Positions 46,399 to 57,389 are shown, counted from the first letter of the stretch. The stretch is DNA of 64,000 bases from Modestobacter italicus (GCF_019799965.1 NZ_JABGCJ010000003.1:434001-498000); one strand, 5' to 3'. Numbers and translations: made by a program. Notes: a model not told the origin generated them from the letters alone.

Positions 46399-46689
46399 AT
46401 GAGCACCGCCCTCTCCCCCAGCGTCGCCACCGAGAACGCCGCCGACCCGGCCGAGCGCATCGACGCGCTGCGCGCTGAGATCGACGCCTGTGACGCACAG
46501 ATCATCGAGCTGGTCCAGCGCCGGCTGGCCGTCTCCCGGGAGATCGGCGAGCTGCGCACCGCCTCGGGCGGCATGCGGCTGTCGCTCTCCCGCGAGCAGC
46601 GGGTGCTCGCCCGCTTCCGCACCGCGCTCGGTCCGGACGGCGCCGCGCTCGGGATGATGCTGCTCCGCCAGGGCCGCGGCCGCCTCTGA
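46399..46689 (+). CDS. Chorismate mutase (AroQ type)
   Basis: A 96-aa all-helical mutase converting chorismate to prephenate, the first step to Phe and Tyr. The AroQ pattern is R-I-D-A-L-R-A-E-I-D-A-C-D-A-Q-I-I-E-L near residue 20, then R-R-L-A-V-S-R-E-I-G-E-L and the C-terminal S-R-E-Q-R-V-L-A-R-F. It corresponds to the small intracellular mutase of Mycobacterium (Rv0948c), which is activated by binding DAHP synthase. It lies divergent from pcrA, as there. GGAGGA stands 7 nt before ATG 46399. Confidence 0.92.
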   Translation: MSTALSPSVATENAADPAERIDALRAEIDACDAQIIELVQRRLAVSREIGELRTASGGMRLSLSREQRVLARFRTALGPDGAALGMMLLRQGRGRL

Positions 46690-46721
46690 GCCGTTCCACC
46701 CGTCCGGGGGGACGACGCCGG

Positions 46722-47852
46722 GTGGTGCGTCAAGCTCGGCTCAGCGCGGTCGATGTCCTCACCGTGACCGCCCGCTCCGTCTCGACCGAGGGACCTCTCT
46801 CGCGGTGGTTGCGCGGCGACCTGGCCGACCAGGCCCGGTACGCGGACATGCACACGCGATTCCGCAACGCCCAACCCATCGGTGCCCTGGTCGGTGGGAC
46901 GACGCTGCTGGTCGCCTGGTGGCACGGTCCGGCGCTGGTGGGGCTGGTCGTCCTCGGTGGGCTGACGATGATCGGCGGCGTCCAGCTGCACCGGAGGCTG
47001 CCCGACGCCGAGGCCATCGGTGCCGTCGCCTTCCTGCTCCTTGAGGTCAACGCCGCTGCGGCGGTGGTGGTCAGTGGTGGTGCGACCAGTCCGCTGCTGC
47101 CCCTGATGGTCGTCCCCGTCTTCAGCCAGGCCGTGGCCTTCCGGCTGCCCCTGTTCATCACCGGCATGCTCACCTCGATGGTGCTGGCCGTCCTGGCCGT
47201 GGTCCTCGCGCCACCGGCCGTGCCGGCTCCGGACTGGCTGCACGTGGTCGCGTACCTGGCGCTGCTGGGTTGCCTCGCCCTGGCGGGCCACTGGTTGCTC
47301 AGCGCCGACCTGCACTCCCGCGACGAGGCGGTCGTCGACCCGCTGACCGGGCTCTACAACCGGGTCACGCTCAACGCCCGGTTCGACGACCTGCAGCGCC
47401 GGGCCGCCGACGCCGGCACCTGCATCGGGCTGGTCATGCTCGACGTCGACCACTTCAAGCAGGTCAACGACGAACACGGACACGACCGCGGCGACCTCGT
47501 CCTCCGAGAGCTGGCCGACCGGCTGCGCCAGGAGCTGCGCGTCTCCGACATCGCCTACCGGATCGGTGGCGAGGAGTTCGTCGTCCTCCTGCCGGGCCGG
47601 GACGCCCGGGGCACCCTGCAGGTGGCCGAGCGGCTCCGCCGGTCAGTGCAGGGCGAGCCGCTGTCGGGCCTGCCGGTGACCCTGTCTGCCGGCGTGGTGT
47701 GCGGCGCCGGTGGCACCGACAGCCTGACCGACCTGCTCCGGGCCGCCGACGGCGCGCTCTACCGGGCCAAGCGCGGCGGACGCAACCAGGTCGTCGCGGC
47801 CGAGCCGGTCCCCGACTCCCCCCGGCAGCCGGTCCCCGGCGCCCACACCTAG
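46722..47852 (+). CDS. Membrane-bound diguanylate cyclase (GGDEF)
   Basis: A 376-aa protein with five or six membrane segments in residues 45-190 and a C-terminal GGDEF domain. Active features: D-P-L-T-G-L-Y-N-R at its start, D-V-D-H-F-K-Q-V-N-D (metal and GTP), and the catalytic loop R-I-G-G-E-E-F, so synthesis of c-di-GMP is expected. No RxxD inhibitory site is visible before the loop. It follows chorismate mutase by 32 nt. The GTG start at 46722 is uncertain; no ribosome site is evident. Confidence 0.9.
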   Translation: MVRQARLSAVDVLTVTARSVSTEGPLSRWLRGDLADQARYADMHTRFRNAQPIGALVGGTTLLVAWWHGPALVGLVVLGGLTMIGGVQLHRRLPDAEAIGAVAFLLLEVNAAAAVVVSGGATSPLLPLMVVPVFSQAVAFRLPLFITGMLTSMVLAVLAVVLAPPAVPAPDWLHVVAYLALLGCLALAGHWLLSADLHSRDEAVVDPLTGLYNRVTLNARFDDLQRRAADAGTCIGLVMLDVDHFKQVNDEHGHDRGDLVLRELADRLRQELRVSDIAYRIGGEEFVVLLPGRDARGTLQVAERLRRSVQGEPLSGLPVTLSAGVVCGAGGTDSLTDLLRAADGALYRAKRGGRNQVVAAEPVPDSPRQPVPGAHT

Positions 47853-47855
47853 GCT
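47850..47855 (+). promoter_or_regulatory. -10 box, leaderless PIG-L deacetylase mRNA
   Basis: TAGGCT overlaps the TAG stop of the GGDEF gene and ends 7 nt before GTG 47863. Confidence 0.55.
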
Positions 47856-47862
47856 GCCGCGC

Positions 47863-48600
47863 GTGATGCCGCTGCCCACCGCCCCTGCCGAGCACGTCGA
47901 GCGTGTCCTGTGCGTGCTCGCCCACCCCGACGACGTCGACTTCGGCAGCGCCGGCACGGTCGCCACGTGGACGGCGGCGGGCACCGAGGTGACCTACTGC
48001 ATGGTGACCGACGGGGACGCCGGCGGCTTCGACGACACCCCACGCGACCGGATGGGCCCGTTGCGCCGCGAGGAGCAGCGAGCTGCGGCCGCGGCGGTCG
48101 GCGTCACCGACGTCCGGTTCCTCGGGTACCCCGACGGTCGCCTGGAGCTGACCCTGGACCTGCGCCGGGACATCAGCCGGGTGATCCGCCAGGTGCGCCC
48201 GCAGCGGGTGCTCACCAGCTCCCCGGAGCGGTTCTACGAGCGGATCGGCGCCAGCCACCCCGACCACATGACCGTCGGCGAGTCGACCCTGCGCGCCGTG
48301 TACCCCGACGCCCGCAACCCCTTCGCCTTCCCCGAGCTGCTGGCCGACGAGGGCCTCCAGGAGTGGACCGTGTCCGAGGTGTGGCTGGGCGGCGGACCGC
48401 ACTCCGACCACGCCGTCGACGTCACCGACGTCCTCGACCGCAAGCTCGCCGCGCTGCGCTCGCACGCCAGCCAGGTCTCGCACTGGCCCGAGGGCCAGCT
48501 GGAGGAGTTCCTGACCGGCTGGATGCGGCAGAACGCCCGCTCCCACGGTCTGCCCGAAGGCCGCCTGGCCGAGGCGTTCCAGGTCGTCCACACGGCCTGA
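47863..48600 (+). CDS. PIG-L family zinc deacetylase
   Basis: A 245-aa N-acetylglucosamine-derivative deacetylase (LmbE-like). The zinc site A-H-P-D-D is near residue 20; S-H-P-D-H-M gives the third ligand. In actinobacteria such enzymes act in mycothiol synthesis and recycling (MshB, Mca) or on antibiotics; this one is not clearly either. GTG 47863 is followed at once by ATG, which could also start it. Confidence 0.88.
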   Translation: MMPLPTAPAEHVERVLCVLAHPDDVDFGSAGTVATWTAAGTEVTYCMVTDGDAGGFDDTPRDRMGPLRREEQRAAAAAVGVTDVRFLGYPDGRLELTLDLRRDISRVIRQVRPQRVLTSSPERFYERIGASHPDHMTVGESTLRAVYPDARNPFAFPELLADEGLQEWTVSEVWLGGGPHSDHAVDVTDVLDRKLAALRSHASQVSHWPEGQLEEFLTGWMRQNARSHGLPEGRLAEAFQVVHTA

Positions 48601-48624
48601 GCCCGGGTCCCCTCCCCGGGAGGA

Positions 48625-49290
48625 CTACAACAACCGGTTGGTGGCCGCCCAGCGGGTGAGCTCGTTGCGGTTGGACAGCTGGAGCTTGCGCAGCACGTTG
48701 CTGGCGTGGGACTCGACCGTCTTCACCGAGATGAACAGCCGGCCGCCGATCTCCCGGTAGGTGTAGCCGCGGGCCAGCAGCTGCATCACCTCGCGCTCCC
48801 GGGCCGACAGCAGGTCCAGCCCCGGGTCGGTCGCCGGGTCCTCCGCCGCCGGGGTCGGTGCCGCGGGCCCGGCGGCGGCGAAGGCGTCGAGCACGAACCC
48901 GGCCAGCCGGGGGCTGAACACCACGTCGTCCTCGGCGACCCGGCGGACGGCGTCGCGCAGCTCCGCGCCGGAGATCGTCTTCGTGACGTAGCCGCGGGCG
49001 CCGGCCCGGATCACCGCGATGACGTCCTCGGCGGCGTCGGAGACCGACAGCGCCAACCAGCGGGTGCCGGGCAGCTCGGCGCGCAGCGTCTCCAGCACGG
49101 CGTGCCCGCCACCGCCGGGCAGGTGCACGTCGAGCAGCACGACGTCGGGGGTGCTGGCCCGGATGCCGGCGACCGCGCTGGCGACGTCGGCCGCCTCCCC
49201 GACGACCTCGACCTCCGTGCCGAGCTCGGCGCGCACGCCGGCGCGCACCATCGCGTGGTCGTCGACGAGGAAGACCCGGGTGCCGCTCAT
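48625..49290 (-). CDS. NarL/LuxR-type response regulator
   Basis: A 221-aa regulator. The receiver is complete: D-D near residue 10-11, phosphoacceptor Asp in V-V-L-L-D-V-H-L-P, Thr/Ser in A-L-S-V-S-D, and Lys in Y-V-T-K-T-I. The C-terminal HTH of LuxR type is L-S-A-R-E-R-E-V-M-Q-L-L-A-R-G-Y through V-K-T-V-E-S-H-A-S-N-V. ATG 49290 overlaps the kinase stop by 4 nt. A small CCCGGG/CCCGGG hairpin (48602-48620) separates it from the convergent deacetylase gene. Confidence 0.93.
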   Translation of the reverse strand: MSGTRVFLVDDHAMVRAGVRAELGTEVEVVGEAADVASAVAGIRASTPDVVLLDVHLPGGGGHAVLETLRAELPGTRWLALSVSDAAEDVIAVIRAGARGYVTKTISGAELRDAVRRVAEDDVVFSPRLAGFVLDAFAAAGPAAPTPAAEDPATDPGLDLLSAREREVMQLLARGYTYREIGGRLFISVKTVESHASNVLRKLQLSNRNELTRWAATNRLL

Positions 49291-50501
49291 GCGGAGGCCT
49301 CCATCTGCTCACGTGGGAGGCAGAGCTCCACCTCGGTCCCCTCTCCTGGTGCCGAACGCACCGTCGCCGTGCCCTGCAGCCGGGTGAGCCGGCCGACCAC
49401 CGAGTCCCGCAGGCCGCGCCGGTCACCCGGCACGGCGGCCGGGTCGAACCCGGTGCCGCGGTCGCGCACGAACACCGTCACCGACGTCGGGGTGACCTCG
49501 CTGTACAGCGAGACGTTCGCCGCGCCGGAGTGCTTCGCAGCGTTGACCACCGCCTCCTTGGCCGCCTGCCCGAGGGTCGCCACCGCGTCGTCCACCGGCA
49601 CGTCGCCGACGACGACGGGGTCGACGGTGACGGCGTGGTCGGCCTCGACCTCGGCGACCAGCCGGGCGACCAGCCCGGCCCACGTGCCCCCGGTGGCCAC
49701 CGTCGGCTCGTAGAGCCAGGCCCTCAGCTCCCGCTCCTGGCTGCGGGCCAGCCGGCCGACCACGGTCGGGTCCTCGGCGTGCCGCTGGATGAGCGCGAGG
49801 GTCTGCAGCACCGAGTCGTGCAGGTGGGCGGCGACCGCGGCGCGTTCCTCCGACCGGATCCGCGCGGCCCGCTCGGCGGCCCGCTGGTCGAGCAGCCGGC
49901 GCCACAGCGGCGCGGTGGCCAGCACCAGGCCGACGAGGATGACCACGGTGGCGGTGAAGCCGTTGCGGGCGTTGGCCAGCTGCCCGGTGGTGGCCAGCAG
50001 CAGCACGACGCCGACCACGCCGACCACGACGCCCGCGGCCAGGCCCCAGCGGCCGGTGCGGCGGGACAGCGTGGCGTCGGTCTCGGTCTGCCGCCAGATC
50101 AGGGCCAGCCCGATGCCGGCCAGGACCAAGGGCAGGACGACGTCGTAGCCACCGAAGGTGAGCAGCTGGGAGACCAGCCCGAAGACGGCGAAGGAGAGCA
50201 GGGCCAGCAGGATCAGCTGGCGGCGGCTGGGGCGCTGCCCGAGGACCGCGGTGGCGGTCCCGTCGCCGTCCGGGTCGGCGACCGGCATGGTCAGCCACAG
50301 CAGTGCGTAGGCGACGACGCCGACCCCGGTGAAGGCGAGCCCGACCACGACGACCCGGACCACCAGCGGGTCCAGGCGCAGGTGCGCGGCCGTCCCGGCG
50401 GCGACGCCGGCCAGCAACCGGCCGTCGGCCGGCCGCGCCAGCGGTGGCCGGGCGCTCCTGCCGGTGGGCGGCCGGGCGGCCGGCGCGGTGCTGGTGGTCA
50501 C
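49287..50501 (-). CDS. Sensor histidine kinase with N-terminal PspC domain
   Basis: A 404-aa kinase. Residues 20-75 form a PspC domain with one membrane helix (V-V-V-G-L-A-F-T-G-V-G-V-V-A-Y-A-L-L-W-L); four more helices follow to about 200. The dimerisation box has the phosphorylated His in A-A-H-L-H-D-S-V-L-Q-T-L, as in NarX/DesK-type kinases, and a HATPase domain completes it (N-A-A-K-H-S-G, D-R-G-T-G-F-D). It pairs with the adjacent regulator. The divergent gene encodes another PspC protein, so this probably is an envelope-stress system. Confidence 0.92.
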   Translation of the reverse strand: MTTSTAPAARPPTGRSARPPLARPADGRLLAGVAAGTAAHLRLDPLVVRVVVVGLAFTGVGVVAYALLWLTMPVADPDGDGTATAVLGQRPSRRQLILLALLSFAVFGLVSQLLTFGGYDVVLPLVLAGIGLALIWRQTETDATLSRRTGRWGLAAGVVVGVVGVVLLLATTGQLANARNGFTATVVILVGLVLATAPLWRRLLDQRAAERAARIRSEERAAVAAHLHDSVLQTLALIQRHAEDPTVVGRLARSQERELRAWLYEPTVATGGTWAGLVARLVAEVEADHAVTVDPVVVGDVPVDDAVATLGQAAKEAVVNAAKHSGAANVSLYSEVTPTSVTVFVRDRGTGFDPAAVPGDRRGLRDSVVGRLTRLQGTATVRSAPGEGTEVELCLPREQMEASA

Positions 50502-50654
50502 GCATCGATCGTGTCACCGTCCGCCGCGCAGGCACACCGGTGATCACCCGGAGTGCGGGTGTCGCCGCTGCTGGTCGGACGGTCGGGTGAGATCAGGGTC
50601 GGTCCAGGGGGTTCCCTGATACCGCCGGCGCCGCCGGGTCGGCAGGCTCGTGGC

Positions 50655-51587
50655 ATGACCTCAGCACTCCCCCCGTCCGCCCCGCCGCCCGCGGCCGAGC
50701 AGCCCCCGGGCTCGTGGCCGCCACCGCCGCCCACCCCGGGGCCGGCACCCCGCCCGCAGCTGCGGCGCAGCCGCTCCGACAAGGTGATCGGTGGCGTGGC
50801 CGGCGGCCTCGCCGAGTACACCGGCATCGACGCCCTGCTCTGGCGGGTCGGCGCGATCGCCCTCACCCTCGCCGGCGGCAGCGGCATCATCATCTACCTG
50901 CTGCTCTGGCTGCTCATGCCCGCCGCCCCCGCCGCGCAGCCGGGTGACCCGGCCCCCCGGACGCCGTCCGGACCGCGCTCGCCGGTGCCCGGGGTGACCG
51001 TCGCCGCCCTGCTGATCGTGCTCGGGCTCGGCGTGCTGGTCACCCAGTTCACCGACCTGGACCTGGGCCCCCGCGGGTTCCTGGGCAGCGCGCTGCTGGT
51101 CGTCGGCGTCGGGCTGGTGGTCGGCGCGCTCACCGGTGTGGGCCGCGGCGCCAAGGGCGGGCTGATCACCCTCGGGTTGTTCCTCTCCGCGGCACTGCTG
51201 GTGGCCTCCAGCGTCCACCTGCCCTCCGGGGAGATGGGCGACCGCACCTACCGGCCCACGACGGCCGCGGGGGTGCAGTCGGTGTACGAGCACGGCGCCG
51301 GCGACTTCACCCTCGACCTCACCGAGATCGACCTCGACGGCGTGAGCCGGACGATCACCACCCGGATCGACGCCGGTTTCGGGGACGTCGACGTGCTGGT
51401 GCCCTTCGCCGCCGACGTCCGGGTGACGGTCGACAACGGCCTCGGCCAGACGGAGCTGTTCGGCGACGTCGTGGACGAGGGCTTCTTCCCCGGCAGCGGC
51501 ACCGCGGACCGGAGCGGTGACGACGACCCGGAGATCGTCCTCACGATCTCCTCCGGCATCGGAGACGTGGAGGTGTCCCGTGGCTGA
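50655..51587 (+). CDS. PspC-domain membrane protein with LiaF-like C-terminus
   Basis: A 310-aa protein. It has a Pro-rich N-terminus of 40 residues, a PspC domain (D-K-V-I-G-G-V-A-G-G-L-A-E-Y near residue 43, helix ending Y-L-L-L-W-L-L-M-P), three more hydrophobic segments to about 195, and a C-terminal beta-rich domain (G-D-F-T-L-D-L-T-E-I-D; G-D-V-D-V-L-V-P) like LiaF/DUF4097 proteins that restrain envelope-stress kinases. It faces the PspC kinase gene. CAGGCT (50643-50648) lies 6 nt before ATG 50655. Confidence 0.88.
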   Translation: MTSALPPSAPPPAAEQPPGSWPPPPPTPGPAPRPQLRRSRSDKVIGGVAGGLAEYTGIDALLWRVGAIALTLAGGSGIIIYLLLWLLMPAAPAAQPGDPAPRTPSGPRSPVPGVTVAALLIVLGLGVLVTQFTDLDLGPRGFLGSALLVVGVGLVVGALTGVGRGAKGGLITLGLFLSAALLVASSVHLPSGEMGDRTYRPTTAAGVQSVYEHGAGDFTLDLTEIDLDGVSRTITTRIDAGFGDVDVLVPFAADVRVTVDNGLGQTELFGDVVDEGFFPGSGTADRSGDDDPEIVLTISSGIGDVEVSRG

Positions 51588-51843
51588 GCACGACCCCTAC
51601 GCCCGGCAGCAGACCGAGGCCTTCCCGGCCGGGCTGTCGTCCACCGACCCGACACCCCGCCGGGACGTCGACGCGGTGCCGCTGGTCGCCGGCATCTTCT
51701 TCATCGGGCTGGCCGTCCTGCTGATGACCGGGGTGACCCTGCCGCTGGACTGGTTCAGCCACGGCTTCTCCTGGGTGCTGCTGATCGGTGCCGGCATCGC
51801 GCTGCTGGTCAACGAGCTGCGCAGGGCCCGCCGCCGTCGCTGA
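51580..51843 (+). CDS. Small membrane protein following the PspC/LiaF-like gene
   Basis: An 87-aa protein with two membrane helices (A-G-I-F-F-I-G-L-A-V-L-L-M-T-G-V near residue 36 and V-L-L-I-G-A-G-I-A-L-L near 65) and a basic tail. GTG 51580 overlaps the upstream gene by 8 nt and has GGAGG 6 nt before it. Its role is presumably linked to the PspC protein; no family is recognised. Confidence 0.8.
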   Translation: MAEHDPYARQQTEAFPAGLSSTDPTPRRDVDAVPLVAGIFFIGLAVLLMTGVTLPLDWFSHGFSWVLLIGAGIALLVNELRRARRRR

Positions 51844-51915
51844 GCCGCGCCCACCAGCGGGCCGGTGGCGGGCCGGGTCACCCGGCACCGGCCCGGGGCG
51901 CGACGAGGGCGGAGC

Positions 51916-51955
51916 ACGAGGGGCCCGGGGAGCGGACGCTCCCCGGGCCCCTCGT
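51916..51955. terminator. Bidirectional terminator
   Basis: A perfect 18-bp stem: 51916-51933 pairs with 51938-51955 around GGAC. It touches the stop codon of the exchanger gene and lies 73 nt after the small membrane protein gene. Confidence 0.8.
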
Positions 51956-52977
51956 CAGCGACTGATGACCGCCAGGCCCACCGTGCCCAGGTAGATCAAC
52001 GGCAGCAGGACACCCTCGAAGCCGATGCCCTTGCGGTCGCGCATCACGAGGCCGGCGGTCAGCACGGTGGTGAGCAGCACGGTGCCCCCCAGCAGCACCA
52101 GGCTGATCGGCCCGGCGTCCCGGTAGACCGGCCCGTCGGTGTAGGCGACGTCGGCCACCGCGATCATCAGCGTGTCGAAGACGTTGCCGCCGATCACGTT
52201 GCCCACGCCCAGGGTGAGCGCGCCCATCCGCACCGCGGTGATCAGCACGACCAGCTCCGGCAGCGAGGTGACCGCGGTGGTCAGCGTGAAGCCCACGACG
52301 CCGCTGGGCAGGCCGGTGGCCTGGACGACGCCCAGCCCGGCCTGGCCGATCACCCAGCCAGAGGCGCCCACGACCAGCCCGAGCGAGGCCAGCAGCGCCC
52401 AGAGCCGTCGGGTGGAGCGGTCCGACGGCTCCTCCTCGGGGTCCTCCTCCACCGTCGCCGAGGTGTGCGTGGGGATCCACATCGGGTGGTCGTGCATCCG
52501 GCGCAGCAGCACCAGCCCGTAGGCGTACAGCGCGGGGATCAGCAGGGTCAGCGGGTGGATCCAGCCGAGCCGGAGGCCCGGCGTGGCGTACGCCATCACC
52601 GGCACCGCCAGCAGCGCCACCAGCAGCAGCGACTGCATCACGTTCTCCAGCGACGCCGCGGCGTGCTCGAGGTTGGCCCGGCGGTAGACCAGGTCCGCGA
52701 TCGCCAGCCACACCGTCTGGATCGCCACCCCGCCGATGGGGTTGGCCAGGCCGAAGCCCGGGTCGCCCTCCAGCGCGCCGGTCGCCGTGGTCACGATGCC
52801 CGGCAGCGAGGTCACCGCGCCCAGCAGCAGCGCACCGCCGACGGCGTCACCGAGGCCGGTGCGGTCGGCCAGCTCGTCGGCGACCCTGGTCAGCCGGACG
52901 CCGGCGAACACGATGACCAGGGCCATCGCCGCCAGCAGCAGCACGCTGGGCAGGAGTGGCCACACTCCGGCGGTCAC
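51955..52977 (-). CDS. Sodium/calcium exchanger-family membrane protein
   Basis: A 340-aa antiporter-like protein with two inverted halves of about five helices each. The alpha-repeats are seen: G-A-V-T-S-L-P-G-I-V-T-T near residue 53 and T-A-V-T-S-L-P-E-L-V-V with G-N-V-I-G-G-N-V-F-D-T-L in the second half. The first repeat lacks the acidic residue present in the second (L-P-G versus L-P-E), so ion selectivity may differ from classical CaCA exchangers. An acidic loop lies between halves. Confidence 0.87.
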   Translation of the reverse strand: MTAGVWPLLPSVLLLAAMALVIVFAGVRLTRVADELADRTGLGDAVGGALLLGAVTSLPGIVTTATGALEGDPGFGLANPIGGVAIQTVWLAIADLVYRRANLEHAAASLENVMQSLLLVALLAVPVMAYATPGLRLGWIHPLTLLIPALYAYGLVLLRRMHDHPMWIPTHTSATVEEDPEEEPSDRSTRRLWALLASLGLVVGASGWVIGQAGLGVVQATGLPSGVVGFTLTTAVTSLPELVVLITAVRMGALTLGVGNVIGGNVFDTLMIAVADVAYTDGPVYRDAGPISLVLLGGTVLLTTVLTAGLVMRDRKGIGFEGVLLPLIYLGTVGLAVISR

Positions 52978-53053
52978 TCCGGCACCTCCAGCAGACGACG
53001 ATCAGGCCGACGGCCACCTGATCACGAGGTGCGGGGCGCCGCCACTCGGACGG

Positions 53054-54622
53054 CTACTCCCACTCGATGGTGCCCGGCGGCTTGCTCGTCACGTCGAGCA
53101 CGACCCGGTTCACCTCGGCCACCTCGTTGGTGATCCGGGTGGAGATCCTCGCCAGCACGTCGTAGGGGAGCCGGGTCCAGTCCGCGGTCATCGCGTCCTC
53201 GCTGGACACCGGGCGCAGCACCACGGGGTGGCCGTAGGTGCGCCCGTCGCCCTGCACGCCCACGGAACGGACGTCGGCCAGCAGCACCACCGGGCACTGC
53301 CAGATCTCGGTGTCCAGGTGCGCCGCGGTGAGCTCCTCGCGGGCGATCGCGTCGGCCTGGCGCAGCACGTCCAGCCGGTCGCGGGTGACCTCGCCGATGA
53401 TCCGGATGCCCAGGCCCGGGCCGGGGAACGGCTGGCGCTGCACCAGCGTGTCCGGCAGCCCCAGCTGCCGGCCGACCTCGCGCACCTCGTCCTTGAACAG
53501 CGTGCGCAGCGGCTCGACCAGGGTGAAGGTGAGGTCCTCGGGCAGCCCGCCGACGTTGTGGTGGCTCTTGATGTTCGCCGTCCCGGTGCCGCCACCGGAC
53601 TCCACGACGTCGGGGTAGAGCGTGCCCTGCACCAGGAAGTCGACGGTCTCGCCGTGCTCCTTGGCGTCGGCGATCACGTCCAGGGCGGCCTGCTCGAACA
53701 CCCGGATGAACTCGCGACCGATGATCTTCCGCTTGGTCTCGGGGTCACTGACCCCGGCCAGCGCGGTGAGGAACTGCTCGCTGGCGTCGACGACGCGCAG
53801 GTCGGCGCCGGTGACGGCGACGAAGTCCCGCTCGATCTGCTCGGTCTCGCCCTCGCGCATCAGCCCGTGGTCGACGTAGACGCAGGTGAGCCGGTCGCCG
53901 ATGGCCCGCTGCACGAGCGCCGCGGCCACCGCGGAGTCGACCCCGCCGGACAACCCGCAGATCGCCCGCCGGTCGCCGATCTGCTCCCGGATGGCGGCGA
54001 CCTGCTCGTCGACGACGTTGGCCATCGTCCAGCTCGGCTGCAGCCCGGCGATGTCGAACAGGAAGTGCTCCAGCACCGTCTGCCCGTGCGGGGTGTTCTT
54101 CACCTCGGGGTGGAACTGCACACCGGCCAGCCGACGGTCGACGTCCTCGAACGCCGCCACCGGGGCGCCGGTGCTGGTGGCGGTGACGGTGAACCCGGGC
54201 GGGGCGGCGCTGACCGCGTCGCCGTGGCTCATCCAGACCGACTGCTCGTTCGGCGTGGCGCCGAACAGCCGTCCCGGGGTGGTGACGGTCAGCGGGGTGC
54301 CGCCGTACTCCCGGTCGCCGGTGCGAGCGACGGTGCCGCCGAGGCTGGCGGCCATCGCCTGGAAGCCGTAGCAGATGCCGAACGCCGGCACGCCGGCCTC
54401 GAAGACCGCCGGGTCGACCTGCGGCGCGCCCTCGGCGTAGACGCTGGAGGGCCCACCGGACAGCACGATCGCCGCGGGCTCGCGGGCCAGCAGCTCCTCC
54501 ACCGGGACGTCGGAGCCGACCAGCTCGGAGTAGACGCCCGCCTCACGGATCCGCCGGGCGATCAGCTGGGCGTACTGGGCACCGAAGTCGACGACCAGCA
54601 CCGTCGGGAAGTCCATGCTCAT
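53054..54622 (-). CDS. guaA: GMP synthase (glutamine-hydrolysing)
   Basis: A 522-aa enzyme that aminates XMP to GMP. The glutamine amidotransferase domain has the catalytic Cys in G-I-C-Y-G-F-Q near residue 87 and the His-Glu pair in V-Q-F-H-P-E-V. The ATP pyrophosphatase domain has the P-loop L-S-G-G-V-D-S; the C-terminal dimerisation domain ends [11 protein letters not shown] 54622 (M-S-M-D-F-P) lies 8 nt after the guaB3 stop. It is last in the guaB-guaB3-guaA operon. Confidence 0.97.
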   Translation of the reverse strand: MSMDFPTVLVVDFGAQYAQLIARRIREAGVYSELVGSDVPVEELLAREPAAIVLSGGPSSVYAEGAPQVDPAVFEAGVPAFGICYGFQAMAASLGGTVARTGDREYGGTPLTVTTPGRLFGATPNEQSVWMSHGDAVSAAPPGFTVTATSTGAPVAAFEDVDRRLAGVQFHPEVKNTPHGQTVLEHFLFDIAGLQPSWTMANVVDEQVAAIREQIGDRRAICGLSGGVDSAVAAALVQRAIGDRLTCVYVDHGLMREGETEQIERDFVAVTGADLRVVDASEQFLTALAGVSDPETKRKIIGREFIRVFEQAALDVIADAKEHGETVDFLVQGTLYPDVVESGGGTGTANIKSHHNVGGLPEDLTFTLVEPLRTLFKDEVREVGRQLGLPDTLVQRQPFPGPGLGIRIIGEVTRDRLDVLRQADAIAREELTAAHLDTEIWQCPVVLLADVRSVGVQGDGRTYGHPVVLRPVSSEDAMTADWTRLPYDVLARISTRITNEVAEVNRVVLDVTSKPPGTIEWE

Positions 54623-54630
54623 CGGTGCGG

Positions 54631-55800
54631 TCAGCCCGCCCGGTGGCCGGGCAGGTCGGCCACGTCGCCCCGCCCACCCAGGACCAGGTCGACCCGCTGG
54701 AACTCCTTGAGGTCCCGGTAGCCGGTCTTGGCCATCGTGCGGCGCAGCGCACCGAAGAGGTTGGTGCGCCCGTCCGAGGCCTCGGCCGGGCCGAACAGCA
54801 CCTGGTCCAGCGTGCCGCGGGGGGCCGCGGGGGCCGACGTGCCGCCGCGGGGCAGCCGCGGGTGCGCAGCCACCGAGTCCCACCAGACGCCGCCGCCCGG
54901 GGCCTCCGCGGCGACCCGCAGCGGCTCACCGAGCTGGACGGCGTCCGCGCCGCAGGCCAGGGCCCGGGCGATGGCGCCGCTGGTCTCGATCCGGCCGTTG
55001 GCGATCACGTGCACGTACCGGCCGCCGGTCTCGTCCAGGTAGTCGCGACGGGCCGCGGCGGCGTCGGCGATGGCGCTGGCCAGCGGCACGCGGATGCCCA
55101 TCACGGCGTCCGCGGTGGACCAGCTGTCGGCCCCGACGCCGACGATGACGCCGGCCGCGCCGGTGCGCATCAGGTGCAGCGCGGTCTGGTAGTCCGCCGC
55201 CCCGCCGACGATCACCGGGACGTCGAGGTCGGCGATGAACTCCTTGAGGTTCAGCGCCTCCCCGGCGGTGGTGACGTGCTCGGCGGAGACGATCGTGCCC
55301 TGGATGACCAGCAGGTCGGCGCCGGCGGCCAGCACGGTCGGGGCCAGCCCGACGGTGTGCTGCGGGGAGACCCGGACCGCGGTGGTCACCCCGGCGTCCC
55401 GCATCTCCTTGACCCGGGCGCTGATCAGGTCGGGCTTGACCGGCTCGGCGTAGACCTCCTGCAGCAGCGCGGTCGGCGGGCCGGCGTCGGGGCCGGCGGC
55501 CTCGCGCAGCCGGCGCAGCACGTCGGTCGGGTCGTCGTAGCGGGTCCACAGGCCCTCGGCGTTGAGCACGCCCAGGCCGCCGGCCTGGCCGACCGCCACC
55601 GCGGTGGCCGGGCTGACCACCGCGTCGCTGGGGCTGGTGACCAGGGGGATGTCGAACCGGAAGGCGTCGATCTGCCAGGCGGTGGAGACGTCGTCGTGGT
55701 CGCGGGTGCGCCGCGAGGGGACGATCGACACCTCGTCCAGGTCGTAGCCCCGGCGGGCGAAGCGGTTCAGGCCGATCTCGACGTTGTCGCGTACGGGCAT
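54631..55800 (-). CDS. guaB3: GuaB3-family IMP dehydrogenase-related protein
   Basis: A 389-aa TIM-barrel protein of the IMPDH/GMP reductase superfamily without CBS domains. It conserves the barrel phosphate-binding segments ([18 protein letters not shown]) and [14 protein letters not shown]. The loop that carries the catalytic cysteine in true IMPDH reads [10 protein letters not shown] at 221-230, with no cysteine. It sits 6 nt after guaB. Its biochemical activity is not settled for actinobacteria. Confidence 0.92.
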   Translation of the reverse strand: MPVRDNVEIGLNRFARRGYDLDEVSIVPSRRTRDHDDVSTAWQIDAFRFDIPLVTSPSDAVVSPATAVAVGQAGGLGVLNAEGLWTRYDDPTDVLRRLREAAGPDAGPPTALLQEVYAEPVKPDLISARVKEMRDAGVTTAVRVSPQHTVGLAPTVLAAGADLLVIQGTIVSAEHVTTAGEALNLKEFIADLDVPVIVGGAADYQTALHLMRTGAAGVIVGVGADSWSTADAVMGIRVPLASAIADAAAARRDYLDETGGRYVHVIANGRIETSGAIARALACGADAVQLGEPLRVAAEAPGGGVWWDSVAAHPRLPRGGTSAPAAPRGTLDQVLFGPAEASDGRTNLFGALRRTMAKTGYRDLKEFQRVDLVLGGRGDVADLPGHRAG

Positions 55801-55806
55801 ATCGGG

Positions 55807-57387
<1,581 letters not shown>

Positions 57388-57389
57388 TC

